In this document: in pieces, positions 1 to 9,063 of the stretch
Numbering within the stretch: position 1 is the first letter of the stretch
Layout of the letters: each line of letters opens with the position of its first letter
From: Solimonas sp040066175
GTDB lineage: Bacteria > Pseudomonadota > Gammaproteobacteria > Nevskiales > Nevskiaceae
DNA length: 64,000 bases
Direction of reading: 5' to 3'
Assembly: GCF_040066175.1 (NCBI RefSeq)
Contig: NZ_JBEAAM010000001.1
Span: 1 to 64,000, forward strand
Program-made: the position numbers and the translations under genes
The notes under the pieces: generated by a model
What the model was told of the DNA's origin: nothing
What the model saw: only the letters and a program-made list of their open reading frames with translations
The model's database searches: none

Positions 1-94
1 ACAATGACGCCGCCCGACGCCTCAATCAGGCTCGGGATCAGTTGTTCCTTTCCATCAGCAAAGCCCAGCGTCCCGCCGCCTGACAGCCCCTCAC

Positions 95-1057
95 TCAGAT
101 CCGCCCTTCAGGCTCATCTCTGGATTGGAAAGGACTGGCGGGAGACCCGCGCAGCCAGCGCCGCGGCGCCACGAGCCCGGCAGCGTCGGATTCGGCGAGT
201 CCGAGAAGCCTCCCGTCCTCATCGAGCACCGCCAGGCGCGCGTTGCGTGCCGCCCCGGCGACCCGGACCGGCTGCCCTTGGGCCAGATAGGCGGCCCGGA
301 CCGGATCGACACGCAGCCGCGGCCAGTGGGCGAGTCCCGCTGCCGGATCGAGCAGCAGTGCGTCGATCGCCGCCAACCCGCCGTCGTGCAAGCTTTGTTC
401 GAGCTGGTCGAGCGTGTACAGCCTCGACTCCGCGAAGGGCGCGACTTCCGTGCGCCGCAGGGCGGTCAGATGGGCACACTGGCCTGCCGCGCGGGCGATG
501 TCCTCGACCAGCGTGCGGATGTAAGTGCCCTTCGAGCAGCGCACGAACAGGCGAAACCGATCCGGCGCGAAGTCTTCCAGTTCCAGCGCGTGGATGGTCA
601 CGTCGCGCGCTTCGCGCACGACCTCGGTGCCCTGGCGCGCCAGGACATACAGGCGCTGGCCCTGGTGCTTGAGCGCCGAGTACATCGGCGGCACCTGCCG
701 GATCGGCCCGCGAAATCGGGGCAGGACCGCCAGCAGCGCGGCGCGCTCCAGCCTGCCGCTGGAGGTTTCGACGACCTCACCCTCCAGGTCGCCGGTGGAC
801 GTCCGTGTGCCGACCGCCGCATCGGCCCGGTAACTCTTGTCGGCATCCAGCAGCACGCCGGACAGCTTGGTGGCCTCGCCCAGGCAGATCGGCAGCACGC
901 CGGTGGCCAGCGGATCGAGACTGCCGGTATGCCCGGCCTTGTCGGCCTGATACCAGCGCTTGACCTGCTGCAGCGCCTGGTTGGACGTGATGCCGGCGGG
1001 CTTGTCCAGCAGCAGGATGCCGGTGACCGACCGGCGCGGGCGTCTGACCGTGCTCAT
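95..1057 (-). CDS. truB: tRNA pseudouridine(55) synthase TruB
   Basis: Makes pseudouridine 55 in the T-loop of tRNAs. The 320-residue protein carries the TruB catalytic motif GHTGSLDPLATGVLP; counted from the ATG at 1057 the catalytic aspartate is residue 48, the same number as in E. coli TruB, which favours this start over an in-frame GTG three codons upstream (1066). The C-terminal part (LRVDPVRAAYLAQGQPVRV) looks like the PUA-type RNA-binding tail. It is the last gene of the nusA-infB group, 13 nt after rbfA, and probably shares its transcript. The usual next gene, rpsO, is not reached before the window ends. Confidence 0.97.
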   Translation of the reverse strand: MSTVRRPRRSVTGILLLDKPAGITSNQALQQVKRWYQADKAGHTGSLDPLATGVLPICLGEATKLSGVLLDADKSYRADAAVGTRTSTGDLEGEVVETSSGRLERAALLAVLPRFRGPIRQVPPMYSALKHQGQRLYVLARQGTEVVREARDVTIHALELEDFAPDRFRLFVRCSKGTYIRTLVEDIARAAGQCAHLTALRRTEVAPFAESRLYTLDQLEQSLHDGGLAAIDALLLDPAAGLAHWPRLRVDPVRAAYLAQGQPVRVAGAARNARLAVLDEDGRLLGLAESDAAGLVAPRRWLRGSPASPFQSRDEPEGRI

Positions 1058-1070
1058 GTGCCGCACGCGG

Positions 1071-1448
1071 TCAGTCGTTGGACGGATCGTGATGTTCGGC
1101 GTCGCGGCGCACCGCGTCGCGGATCAGGGCGTTGAGCCGGTCGCCTTCCCGCAGGCCGACGTCTGCGGCGAAGCGCAGTTGCGGCACGTAGCGCAGGCTC
1201 AGGCGTCGCCCCAGCACGCCACGCAAGCGGCCGGCCGCATGCTGCAGGCCCTCAACGGCGTCCGCCAGACGCTGGTCATCACCGAGCAGGCTGACGAGCA
1301 CGCGCGCATTGCGCAGATCCGGCGAGACATCGACCGACGTGATGGTGACATCCGCGACACGGGGATCCGACAGCTCGTCCCGCACCAGCGCTGCCAACTC
1401 GCTGTGAATCTGCGCACCGATGCGGAGCTTGCGTGGATAGTCCTTCAT
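1071..1448 (-). CDS. rbfA: 30S ribosome-binding factor RbfA
   Basis: Small KH-fold protein needed for late maturation of the 30S subunit and 16S rRNA 5'-end processing. The 125 residues match the family in length and begin MKDYPRKLRIGAQIHSELAAL, with the typical DPRVADVTITSVDVSPDLRNARV strand-helix region. It lies 25 nt downstream of infB and 13 nt upstream of truB, the conserved order of the nusA operon. Nothing unusual. Confidence 0.97.
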   Translation of the reverse strand: MKDYPRKLRIGAQIHSELAALVRDELSDPRVADVTITSVDVSPDLRNARVLVSLLGDDQRLADAVEGLQHAAGRLRGVLGRRLSLRYVPQLRFAADVGLREGDRLNALIRDAVRRDAEHHDPSND

Positions 1449-1473
1449 TCAGCCTCGGCCGGCGCGGCCGCAC

Positions 1474-4113
1474 TCACGCGGCCGCGGATACCGTGCGGCG
1501 CACTTCGACGCGCTGGAAGCACTCGATCTGGTCGCCGGCCTTGACATCGTTGTAGTCCTTCACGCCGATGCCGCATTCCGTGCCGGCCTCGACCTTCTGC
1601 ACGTCGTCCTTGAATCGACGCAGTGATTCGAGCACGCCTTCGAAAATGACCGTGTTGTTGCGCAGCACGCGGATCGGCAGGTTGCGCTGGACCGAGCCCT
1701 CGATCACGAGGCAGCCGGCGATGTTGCCCAGCTTGGAGCTGCGGAACACCTCGCGCACCTGGGCGATGCCGACGATCTGCTCGCGCGTCTCGGTGCCCAG
1801 CAGGCCAGAAATCGCGTCGGACACGTCGTCCAGGATCTCGTAGATGATCGAGTAGTAGCGCACGTCCACACCGGTGTCCTGGATGTGCTTGCGCGCCGCC
1901 GCGTCGGCACGGACGTTGAAGCCGATGATGATCGCCTTCGAGGCCAGCGCCAGATCGATGTCGGACTCGTTGATGCCGCCGATCGCGGTCGACAGCACGT
2001 TGACCTTGACCTCGCCGCTGGGCAGCTTGCGCAGCGCCTCGGCGATGGCCTCCGCCGAACCCTGCACGTCGGCCTTGACCATCAGATTGAGCTGCTTGAC
2101 CTCGCCCTCGCCCATCTTGGCGAAGATCTGGTCCATGCGCACCGCCTGCGACTGCGCCATGCGCTGCTCGCGCAGTTTCTGCTCGCGCACGATCGCCAGC
2201 TCGCGCGCCTTGCGCTCGTCGGCGACGACGACGACATCATCGCCGGCATCCGGCGCGCCGGACAGACCCAGGACCTGCACCGGAATCGACGGACCGGCTT
2301 CCTTCACCGGACGCCCGTTCTCATCGAACATCGCGCGCACACGGCCGAAATGCGGTCCGCTGAGGATGACATCGCCCTGCTTGAGTGTTCCGGCGCGAAC
2401 GAGCACGGTCGCGACCGGGCCGCGCCCCTTCTCGACGGACGATTCGAGGATGTTGCCGCGCGCGAGCGCCTCGACCGGCGCCGTCAGTTCGAGGATCTCC
2501 GCCTGCACGAGAATCGCGTCGAGCAGCGCATCGATGCCTTCGCCGGTGAAAGCCGAGACTCCGACCACCTGCGTGTCGCCGCCCCATTCCTCGGGGACGA
2601 TCTCGTACTTGGTCAGCTCGTTCTTGACGCGGTCGATGTCCGCTTCGGGCTTGTCGATCTTGGTGATCGCCACGATCAGGGGCGCCTTGGCCGACTTGGC
2701 ATGCTGGATCGCCTCGACCGTCTGCGGCATCACACCATCATCAGCGGCGACGACGAGAATGACGATATCGGTGACCTGCGCGCCGCGTGCGCGCATCTTC
2801 GTGAATGCCGCGTGGCCCGGCGTGTCCAGGAACGTGATGATGCCCTTGGGCGTCTGCACGTGATACGCGCCGATGTGCTGGGTGATGCCGCCGGCCTCAC
2901 CAGCCGCCACACGTGTCTTGCGGATGTGGTCGAGCAACGAGGTCTTGCCGTGGTCGACGTGACCCATGATGGTGACCACGGGCGGGCGCAGTACGCGTTC
3001 GACATCGGCCTCGCTGCCGGCAACCGCCTGTTCCAGGCTTTCCTCGAAATCGGTGGCCTTGACCGCGCGTGCCTTGTGGCCCATCTCCTCCACCATCAGC
3101 AACGCGGTGTCCTGATCGAGCGTCTGGTTGATCGTCGCCATGATGCCGTTCTTCATCATGACCTTGATCAGCTCGGTGGCCTTGACCGCCATGCGGTTGG
3201 CCAGCTCGCCGACCGTGATCGCCTCCGGCACTTCGACCTCGCGGACGATCGGCGCTACCGGTTTCTCGAAGACGTGGACATTCTCGACCCGCACGCGGCC
3301 GGACGGCTTCTTCGCCTTCTTTTCGCGGCGCCCACCCTTGCCCTCGGCCAGATGCAGTTCGGTCCGGTGCTGGCGGTCTCCGGCGCCGCGCTCGCGGGCG
3401 ACGCGTTCGGGCGCCTTCTTCGCCGGGGCCGGCACCGCGCCGGCCGCCGGAGCGGCCGGTACGACGGCTGCGGGCTGCGCCGCCAAAGCACGCGCCGCCT
3501 CGGCGGCGCGCCTGACGTTCTCGGCCGCACGCATCCGCGCACGCTCGGCCTCCCACTTGGCCCGATAAAGCGGATCCTCCGCCAGCGCGCGCTCATGCTG
3601 CTCCTTCGCACGCTGGACCTCGGCCTCCTGCTCCGCGCGCTGCCGCGCTTCTTCCTCGACGCGGAGCTTGCGCTCGAGCTCCTCCTGGTGCCGACGGGCG
3701 TCGGCCTCGGCTGCTGCACGGGCCGCCGCCTCACGCTCGGCCTCCGCGCGCGCAGCGAGCTCGTCGGCTTCGCGGGTCGCCTGCTCGTCGAGCGCGGGGG
3801 CGCCTTCTTCGGGCTTGACGTAGGTGCGCTTCTTTCGCACCTCGATGCTGACGGTCTTGGCCGGCGCCCCGCGTCCGCCACCGAGGCGAAGTTCCGTCGT
3901 CTCACGACGCTTGAGCGTGATCCGGCGCGGCTCACCCGCGGTGGCCGTACCCGTTTTCTGCTTGAGGTAATTCAACAGCGCGATCTTGTCTTCCGCTGTC
4001 ACCGCGGCATCGGCCTTCGACACGGACACGCCAGCCTCGCGGAACTGCTCCAGCAGCTCCTCGACAGGCCGTCCCAGCTCTTTAGCGAAATCCTGAACGG
4101 TTAGCGTTGACAT
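1474..4113 (-). CDS. infB: translation initiation factor IF-2
   Basis: GTPase that places initiator fMet-tRNA on the 30S subunit and promotes subunit joining. 879 residues. The N-terminal IF2 helical domain (about 1-55) is followed by a long Ala/Glu/Arg-rich charged linker (about 110-300), a second IF2_N domain and the G domain, with G1 GHVDHGKTS near residue 390, then DTPGHAAF (G3) and TKIDK (G4). The C-terminal beta-barrel domains end in ECGIGVKDYNDVKAGDQIE. The start ATG at 4113 is preceded by GGGGAA. It sits between nusA (40 nt upstream) and rbfA. The highly charged linker is normal for proteobacterial IF-2. Confidence 0.98.
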   Translation of the reverse strand: MSTLTVQDFAKELGRPVEELLEQFREAGVSVSKADAAVTAEDKIALLNYLKQKTGTATAGEPRRITLKRRETTELRLGGGRGAPAKTVSIEVRKKRTYVKPEEGAPALDEQATREADELAARAEAEREAAARAAAEADARRHQEELERKLRVEEEARQRAEQEAEVQRAKEQHERALAEDPLYRAKWEAERARMRAAENVRRAAEAARALAAQPAAVVPAAPAAGAVPAPAKKAPERVARERGAGDRQHRTELHLAEGKGGRREKKAKKPSGRVRVENVHVFEKPVAPIVREVEVPEAITVGELANRMAVKATELIKVMMKNGIMATINQTLDQDTALLMVEEMGHKARAVKATDFEESLEQAVAGSEADVERVLRPPVVTIMGHVDHGKTSLLDHIRKTRVAAGEAGGITQHIGAYHVQTPKGIITFLDTPGHAAFTKMRARGAQVTDIVILVVAADDGVMPQTVEAIQHAKSAKAPLIVAITKIDKPEADIDRVKNELTKYEIVPEEWGGDTQVVGVSAFTGEGIDALLDAILVQAEILELTAPVEALARGNILESSVEKGRGPVATVLVRAGTLKQGDVILSGPHFGRVRAMFDENGRPVKEAGPSIPVQVLGLSGAPDAGDDVVVVADERKARELAIVREQKLREQRMAQSQAVRMDQIFAKMGEGEVKQLNLMVKADVQGSAEAIAEALRKLPSGEVKVNVLSTAIGGINESDIDLALASKAIIIGFNVRADAAARKHIQDTGVDVRYYSIIYEILDDVSDAISGLLGTETREQIVGIAQVREVFRSSKLGNIAGCLVIEGSVQRNLPIRVLRNNTVIFEGVLESLRRFKDDVQKVEAGTECGIGVKDYNDVKAGDQIECFQRVEVRRTVSAAA

Positions 4114-4153
4114 CTGAATCGTTCCCCGAAAATCGACAGCGGTGGTGCGCCGA

Positions 4154-5644
4154 TCAGGCGTATGCCTTGGCGCGCGCAGCCATGATCAGCGCCGACGCAC
4201 GTTGCTCGCCCACATCGGGCAGCAGTTCCAGCAGCTCATCCGTCGCGAGGTCGGCCAGCGCCTCGCAGGTGCTCACGCCCGCTTCGGCCAGCTGGTAGGC
4301 GGTGTCCTCGTCCATGCCGTCGAGCGTGACGAGATCGTCCGCCGGATGCGCATGCGCACGCTGCTCGGCCTTGGCGATGGCCTTGGTCAGCAACACGTCG
4401 CGCGCGCGGTTGCGCAGCTCCTCGATGATGCCTTCGTCGAACTCCTCGATCTTTGCCAGCTCCTGCGCCGGCACGTAGGCAATCTCTTCGAGCGTCGTGA
4501 AACCCTCCTGCACGAGGATGCTTGCGACCTCCTCATCGACATCGAGGTATTCCATGAAGTTGCGCAGAACCGACTGGTTCTCCTCTTCCTTCTTGGCTTC
4601 CGCATCGGCAGTGGTCATGACATTGAGCACCCAGCCGGTCAGCTCGGATGCCAGACGCACGTTCTGACCGCCACGGCCGATCGCCTGCGCCAGCTTCTCT
4701 TCCGAGACGCCGATCGTCATCGAATGCGACTCTTCGTCCACGACGATGGTTTCGACCTCCGCGGGCGCCATCGCATTGATCACGAACTGCGCGATGTTCT
4801 CGTCCCACGGCACGATATCGACACGCTCGCCGGCCAGCTCGTTGGACACGCTCTGCACGCGCGATCCGCGCATGCCGACACAGGCGCCGACCGGATCGAT
4901 GCGGCGGTCCTTGGCCTGCACCGCGATCTTCGCGCGCAGACCCGGATCGCGCGCCGCGCCCTTGAGCTCGATCAGTCCCTGGGCGATCTCCGGCACCTCG
5001 AGCTTGAACAGTTCCATCAGGAACTTCGGCGACGTGCGCGACAGGAACAACTGCGGCCCCCGCACCTGCGGGCTGACCTCGTAGAGGTAGCCACGGATCC
5101 GATCGCCTGGGCGCACCGGCTCCCGCGGGATCATCTGATCGCGCAGGATGATCGCCTCGGCATTGCCGCCCAGATCGACGATGACGTTGCCGCGTTCGAG
5201 ACGCTTGACCTGGCCGCTGATCAGCTCACCGACACGGCCGCGGTAAGCTTCGACCACGAGCGCCCGCTCGGCCTCACGCACTTTCTGCACGATGACCTGC
5301 TTCGCCTTCTGCGCGCCGATACGGCCGAAGTCCACGGACTCGACCTTGTGCTCGATCACGTCGCCGGGCTTCGCATCCGGCTTTTCCTTGAGCGCGTAGG
5401 ACAGCTTGATCTGCCGCTCCGGGAACTCAAACTCCTCGCTGTCGTCCTCGAGGACGGTCCAGCGACGGAATGTCTCGTACTCACCCGTCTCGCGGTCGAT
5501 GGCCACGCGCAGATCCGACTCGTCGCCGTACTGCTCCTTGCCGGCCGACGCCAGCGCGGCTTCGAGAGCCTGGAAGATCAGTTCCTTCTCGACGCCCTTC
5601 TCGTTGGAGACGACGTCCACCATCAACAGGATGTTCTTGTTCAT
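4154..5644 (-). CDS. nusA: transcription termination/antitermination factor NusA
   Basis: RNA-polymerase-binding factor controlling pausing, termination and antitermination. 496 residues: NTD to about 125 (MNKNILLMVDVVSNEKGVEKE), an S1 domain (GELISGQVKRLERGNVIVDLG), two KH domains (GACVGMRGSRVQSV; AIGRGGQNVRLASELTGW), then two C-terminal acidic repeats (from about 360 and 430), as in E. coli NusA. The second repeat includes LDGMDEDTAYQLAEAGVST. It begins 6 nt after rimP ends and precedes infB, the standard order. Confidence 0.98.
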   Translation of the reverse strand: MNKNILLMVDVVSNEKGVEKELIFQALEAALASAGKEQYGDESDLRVAIDRETGEYETFRRWTVLEDDSEEFEFPERQIKLSYALKEKPDAKPGDVIEHKVESVDFGRIGAQKAKQVIVQKVREAERALVVEAYRGRVGELISGQVKRLERGNVIVDLGGNAEAIILRDQMIPREPVRPGDRIRGYLYEVSPQVRGPQLFLSRTSPKFLMELFKLEVPEIAQGLIELKGAARDPGLRAKIAVQAKDRRIDPVGACVGMRGSRVQSVSNELAGERVDIVPWDENIAQFVINAMAPAEVETIVVDEESHSMTIGVSEEKLAQAIGRGGQNVRLASELTGWVLNVMTTADAEAKKEEENQSVLRNFMEYLDVDEEVASILVQEGFTTLEEIAYVPAQELAKIEEFDEGIIEELRNRARDVLLTKAIAKAEQRAHAHPADDLVTLDGMDEDTAYQLAEAGVSTCEALADLATDELLELLPDVGEQRASALIMAARAKAYA

Positions 5645-5650
5645 GATCAG

Positions 5651-6139
5651 TTACTCTCGATCGTAATCTGGCACGAGGCGCGCACGGTCGATGTCCGCGA
5701 GCGGAATCTCGACCGCGCCTTCCTTGGTTTCCAGGTTCAACCTTCCGTCACGCACCCCGCGGATCCAGCCGACGAACCTGCGCCGACCACCGAGTGGCGC
5801 CAGCAGCTGCACGCGCGCCTGTTCGTTCACGAAGCGTTCGAAGTGAGCGGGCTTGACCAGCGGACGGTCCAGGCCGGGCGACGAAACCTCCAGCCGGTAT
5901 CCGCTGCTGATCGGATCCTCGACGTCGAGCACGGCCGCGACCTCGCGGCTGACCCGCTCGCAGTCGTCGATCGTGATCCCGCCCGGACTCTCGCCCGGAC
6001 CAGCCTCCGCACGATCGATGTACAGCCGCAGCAGCCCGCTCTTGGTGCTCGGCGCAAACTCGAGCAGCAACAGCTCATAGCCCAGGGCTTCCACCACCGG
6101 CTCGAGCATCTGCTGCAATCGCTCACGCAATACCGTCAT
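5651..6139 (-). CDS. rimP: ribosome maturation factor RimP
   Basis: Needed for 30S subunit assembly. The reading frame is open far upstream through the tRNA gene, but the family start is the ATG at 6139 (MTVLRERLQQMLEPVVEALG), giving 162 residues, close to the usual 150-ish. The RimP signature LEVSSPGLDRPL and the C-terminal SH3-like domain (FVGWIRGVRDGRLNLET) are present. First protein gene after the two tRNAs and 6 nt before nusA. Confidence 0.96.
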   Translation of the reverse strand: MTVLRERLQQMLEPVVEALGYELLLLEFAPSTKSGLLRLYIDRAEAGPGESPGGITIDDCERVSREVAAVLDVEDPISSGYRLEVSSPGLDRPLVKPAHFERFVNEQARVQLLAPLGGRRRFVGWIRGVRDGRLNLETKEGAVEIPLADIDRARLVPDYDRE

Positions 6140-6217
6140 TCCAGACTCGCACGCACTCGCACAGGCAAATCGACCAATAAAAAAGGCCCTCGCGGGGCCT
6201 TGTCGGGACCAAAATAT

Positions 6218-6294
6218 TGGTAGCGGGGGCAGGATTTGAACCTGCGACCTTCGGGTTATGAGCCCGACGAGCTGCCAGACTGCTCCACCCCGCA
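6218..6294 (-). tRNA. initiator tRNA-fMet (CAU)
   Basis: 77-nt cloverleaf with encoded CCA (6218-6220). The anticodon stem ends in the three consecutive G:C pairs diagnostic of initiators (TCGGG-CTCATAA-CCCGA), and the T-stem is GCAGG/CCTGC. The acceptor is TGCGGGG with CCCCGCT, so the 1:72 position is U.U rather than the C.A mismatch usual in gammaproteobacteria; it still lacks a Watson-Crick pair, the initiator identity feature. It lies between tRNA-Leu and rimP, as in related genomes. Confidence 0.96.
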
Positions 6295-6417
6295 CCAGAC
6301 AGACAATAAGTATAGCTTCTGCACCGTTGCGAAGCAACAAAACCGGTGCCGCCGCCGCCCCGAAAATCGAACCGAAAAGCCCCGAAACGGATCGTGTTTC
6401 CGAGACGGCTTCCTCGC

Positions 6418-6502
6418 TGGTGCCCACGGAGAGACTCGAACTCCCACGGCTTTCGCCACTACCACCTCAAGGTAGCGTGTCTACCAATTCCACCACGTGG
6501 GC
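6418..6502 (-). tRNA. tRNA-Leu (GAG)
   Basis: 85-nt class II tRNA with encoded CCA. The acceptor GCCCACG pairs with CGTGGGC, the anticodon loop is TTGAGGT (anticodon GAG), and there is a long variable arm (TGGCGAAAGCCG) before the T-arm GGGAG-TTCGAGT-CTCCC region. It lies between secG and the initiator tRNA, the conserved gammaproteobacterial arrangement. Confidence 0.96.
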
Positions 6503-6573
6503 CACGCAAGGGGCGCGAAGTTTACCGCCCAGAACCGCGCTTGTCTCTAGCCGGATGCCGGGCGGAGAAAAAA

Positions 6574-6912
6574 TTACTCGGGAACCGCCGGCGCCTGAGG
6601 CTCGGGCGCGGCGCCGGTGTCGGCGGGCGCGGCCTGCTCGGCCGCGGCCGGCACGCGATCGACGATGGACTCGGCCTTGCGCTCGCCATGCACCCAGTAA
6701 GCCAGGGCCAGACTGGCGGCGAAGAACACCGTCGCCAGCCAGCCCGTGGTCCGCGACAGGAAATTGGCCGAACCGCGAGCGCCGAACACGGTGCCGGACG
6801 CACCGCTGCCGAACGCCGCGCCGGCATCGGCACCCTTGCCGTGCTGCAGCAGAATCAGCCCGATCAGGGCAACCGCGGCCAGAACTTGAACGATGACCAG
6901 AACCGTGTACAT
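6574..6912 (-). CDS. secG: preprotein translocase subunit SecG
   Basis: Inner-membrane accessory subunit of SecYEG. From the ATG at 6912 it has 112 residues: TM1 at MYTVLVIVQVLAAVALIGLI, the conserved loop LLQHGKGADAGAAFGSGASGT, FGARGSANFLSRTT, TM2 about 55-75 and a Pro/Ala-rich tail. The frame is open to 6966 but the first 18 residues overlap tpiA and are not family-like. It starts 7 nt after the tpiA stop. Confidence 0.96.
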   Translation of the reverse strand: MYTVLVIVQVLAAVALIGLILLQHGKGADAGAAFGSGASGTVFGARGSANFLSRTTGWLATVFFAASLALAYWVHGERKAESIVDRVPAAAEQAAPADTGAAPEPQAPAVPE

Positions 6913-6919
6913 GCCAGAC

Positions 6920-7690
6920 TCACTTGCTCCGCGATTGTGCGGCGGCACAGATCGCCATGAATTCACCCGACTTCAGCGACGCACCGCCGATGAGGCCGCC
7001 ATCGACGTCGGGGCAGTTGAACAGGGACTCCGCATTGTCGGCCTTGACGCTGCCGCCGTAGAGGATGCGAAGCGAATTGGAAATTCTAGCATCGGCGCCG
7101 GCAAGCTGGCCACGGATGAACGCATGCGCGTCCTGTGCCTGGTCCGGTGTCGCGGTACGGCCGGTACCGATCGCCCACACCGGCTCGTAGGCGACGACCG
7201 CCTGCTTGAATGCCGCGATACCGCAGGCGTCCAGAACGGACTTGATCTGCCGTGCGAGCACGGCCTCGGTCTGGCCGGACTCGCGCTCCTGCAAGGTTTC
7301 GCCCACGCACAGGATCGGTGTCAGTCCGCAGGACTGGGCCGCACGAAACTTGGCGGCGACGACGGCATCGGTCTCGCCATAGAAGGCCCGCCGCTCCGAA
7401 TGACCAACGATCACGTACGAACAACCGACGTCGCGCAGCATGCTGCCGTGGAGTTCACCCGTGTAGGCTCCCTGCTTCTCCTGTTCGGACAGGTTCTGGC
7501 CACCGAGCTGCACCGGACTGCCGTCCAACTGGCGGCCGACGGACTCGATGTAGATGGCCGGTGGGCAGACCAGTACGTCCACGTCCGGATATTTCCGGAC
7601 CTCCAGAAGGATGTCGTGGATCAGGTGCGCATTGCTGTCGCGCGAACCGTTCATCTTCCAGTTGCCCGCCACCAGTGCCCGTCGCTGCAT
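6920..7690 (-). CDS. tpiA: triose-phosphate isomerase
   Basis: Interconverts dihydroxyacetone phosphate and glyceraldehyde 3-phosphate in glycolysis, gluconeogenesis and the Calvin cycle. From the ATG at 7690 (MQRRALVAGNWKMNG, preceded by GGGGAG) it has 256 residues. Lys in GNWKMNG, His in IVGHSERR, and catalytic Glu in AYEPVWAIGTG are intact, as is the phosphate-binding YGGSVKADN. It lies between glmM and secG. The upstream in-frame ATG at 7735 would overlap glmM and add non-family residues. Confidence 0.97.
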   Translation of the reverse strand: MQRRALVAGNWKMNGSRDSNAHLIHDILLEVRKYPDVDVLVCPPAIYIESVGRQLDGSPVQLGGQNLSEQEKQGAYTGELHGSMLRDVGCSYVIVGHSERRAFYGETDAVVAAKFRAAQSCGLTPILCVGETLQERESGQTEAVLARQIKSVLDACGIAAFKQAVVAYEPVWAIGTGRTATPDQAQDAHAFIRGQLAGADARISNSLRILYGGSVKADNAESLFNCPDVDGGLIGGASLKSGEFMAICAAAQSRSK

Positions 7691-7725
7691 CGTTCTGCTC
7701 CCCGTCATCGCCTTCGTCGCGTTCG

Positions 7726-9063
7726 TCATCGGCACACCTCCCTCACGCAGTTCGCCAGATACTCCGCTGCGCGCCGGGTCTCGTCCGGATCTTCCGCCTC
7801 GACCATGACACGGATCAGCGGCTCGGTCCCGGACGCGCGCAACAGCACGCGGCCGCGGCCGCGCAGTTGCGCCTCGACCTCCGCGCGGGCCGCGGCCACG
7901 GCCGGCGCCTTGAGGGCCTGGTCGGCCGCGCCGGACACCGGCACATTGATCAGCACCTGCGGATACTTGTTCATTCCCGCCGCGGCGTCGGCGAGGCCGC
8001 GGCCTTCACGGACCAGCACCGTCAGCACCTGCAACGCCGTGACGATGCCATCCCCGGTGGTCGTCTTGTCCAGGCAGATGGTGTGGCCGGACGTCTCGCC
8101 ACCGAGCACGCCGCCGTGTGCCTTGAGCATCTCCATGACGTAGCGATCGCCCACCTTGGCGCGCAACAGCGGCGCGCCCAGTCGCCCGAGCGCATGCTCC
8201 AGTCCGAGATTGGACATCTGCGTCCCGACCACCGGCCCGGCGAGCCCGCCATTGGCGACGCGGGAGCGCGCGATGATGTAGAGAATCTGGTCGCCATCGA
8301 CCTCGTTGCCATGCTCATCGACCATCAGGCAACGATCCGCGTCGCCGTCCAGGGCGATGCCGAGCTGCGCGCCGCTGTCCCGGACGCGCGCGCGCAGCAG
8401 GTCCATATGCGTCGAGCCGCAGCCGAGATTGATGTTCAATCCGTCCGGTTGCACCCCGAGGGCGACGACGCTCGCACCGAGTTCCTCGAACACCGCCGGA
8501 CCGACGCGATACGCCGCCCCGTTGGCACAATCGACCACGAGCCGCATTCCGTTGAGGCTGCGCTCGCCGAAGGTACCCTTGCAGAACTCGATATACCGCC
8601 CGGCGGCGTCGTCGATGCGCTTGGCGCGGCCGAGATCCTCGGGCGCAACGCAGGCCATCGGGACATCGAGCATCGCCTCGATCTCCTGCTCGACGGCATC
8701 GCTCAACTTGCCACCGTCGGCGCCGAAGAACTTCACGCCATTGTCGTGATGCGGATTGTGCGAGGCCGAGATGACGACACCCGCCTGCGCGCGCAACGCG
8801 CGGGTCAGGTAAGCGACTCCAGGCGTCGGCAAGGGCCCGAGCAGGTCCGATTCCACCCCCGCCGCCGCGAATCCGGCCTCCAGCGCCGACTCGAAGAGAT
8901 AGCCCGAACGCCGGGTGTCCTTGCCGATCAGCACACGCGTGCCGGAACCGCCGCCGAGCACGCGCCCTGCGGCCCAGCCGAGCTTGAGCGCGAAGTCCGG
9001 GGTCATCGGCGACTGGCCGACACGTCCGCGGACGCCATCGGTACCGAAGTACTTGCGACTCAC
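7726..9063 (-). CDS. glmM: phosphoglucosamine mutase
   Basis: Converts glucosamine 6-phosphate to glucosamine 1-phosphate for UDP-GlcNAc synthesis. 445 residues, normal for GlmM. It starts at a GTG (9061-9063) that shares GTGA with the folP stop and has a strong GAGGAGG ribosome site inside folP. The start reads VSRKYFGTDGVRGRVG; the phosphoserine motif ISASHNPHHDNG has the active Ser near 101, metal-binding DGDADRC follows, and the sugar motif is GGETSGH. The C-terminal phosphate loop is RASGTEPLIRVM. Coupled to folP as in most gammaproteobacteria. Confidence 0.98.
   Translation of the reverse strand: MSRKYFGTDGVRGRVGQSPMTPDFALKLGWAAGRVLGGGSGTRVLIGKDTRRSGYLFESALEAGFAAAGVESDLLGPLPTPGVAYLTRALRAQAGVVISASHNPHHDNGVKFFGADGGKLSDAVEQEIEAMLDVPMACVAPEDLGRAKRIDDAAGRYIEFCKGTFGERSLNGMRLVVDCANGAAYRVGPAVFEELGASVVALGVQPDGLNINLGCGSTHMDLLRARVRDSGAQLGIALDGDADRCLMVDEHGNEVDGDQILYIIARSRVANGGLAGPVVGTQMSNLGLEHALGRLGAPLLRAKVGDRYVMEMLKAHGGVLGGETSGHTICLDKTTTGDGIVTALQVLTVLVREGRGLADAAAGMNKYPQVLINVPVSGAADQALKAPAVAAARAEVEAQLRGRGRVLLRASGTEPLIRVMVEAEDPDETRRAAEYLANCVREVCR

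Noticed and set aside
1..94. Possible gene end downstream of truB
   Set aside because: No frame with a recognisable product; too short to decide, and rpsO, the expected neighbour, is not seen.
1885..4104. Long plus-strand open frame (739 codons) opposite infB
   Set aside because: Antisense to a clear infB; rich in Arg/Leu/His with no domain, typical of GC-rich shadow frames.
4142..6223. 693-codon plus-strand frame opposite nusA and rimP
   Set aside because: Exact antisense of two well-supported genes and runs into a tRNA; no ribosome site or family match.
5651..6427. Long rimP start at 6427
   Set aside because: The extra 96 residues are translated tRNA-fMet and spacer; family start is at 6139.
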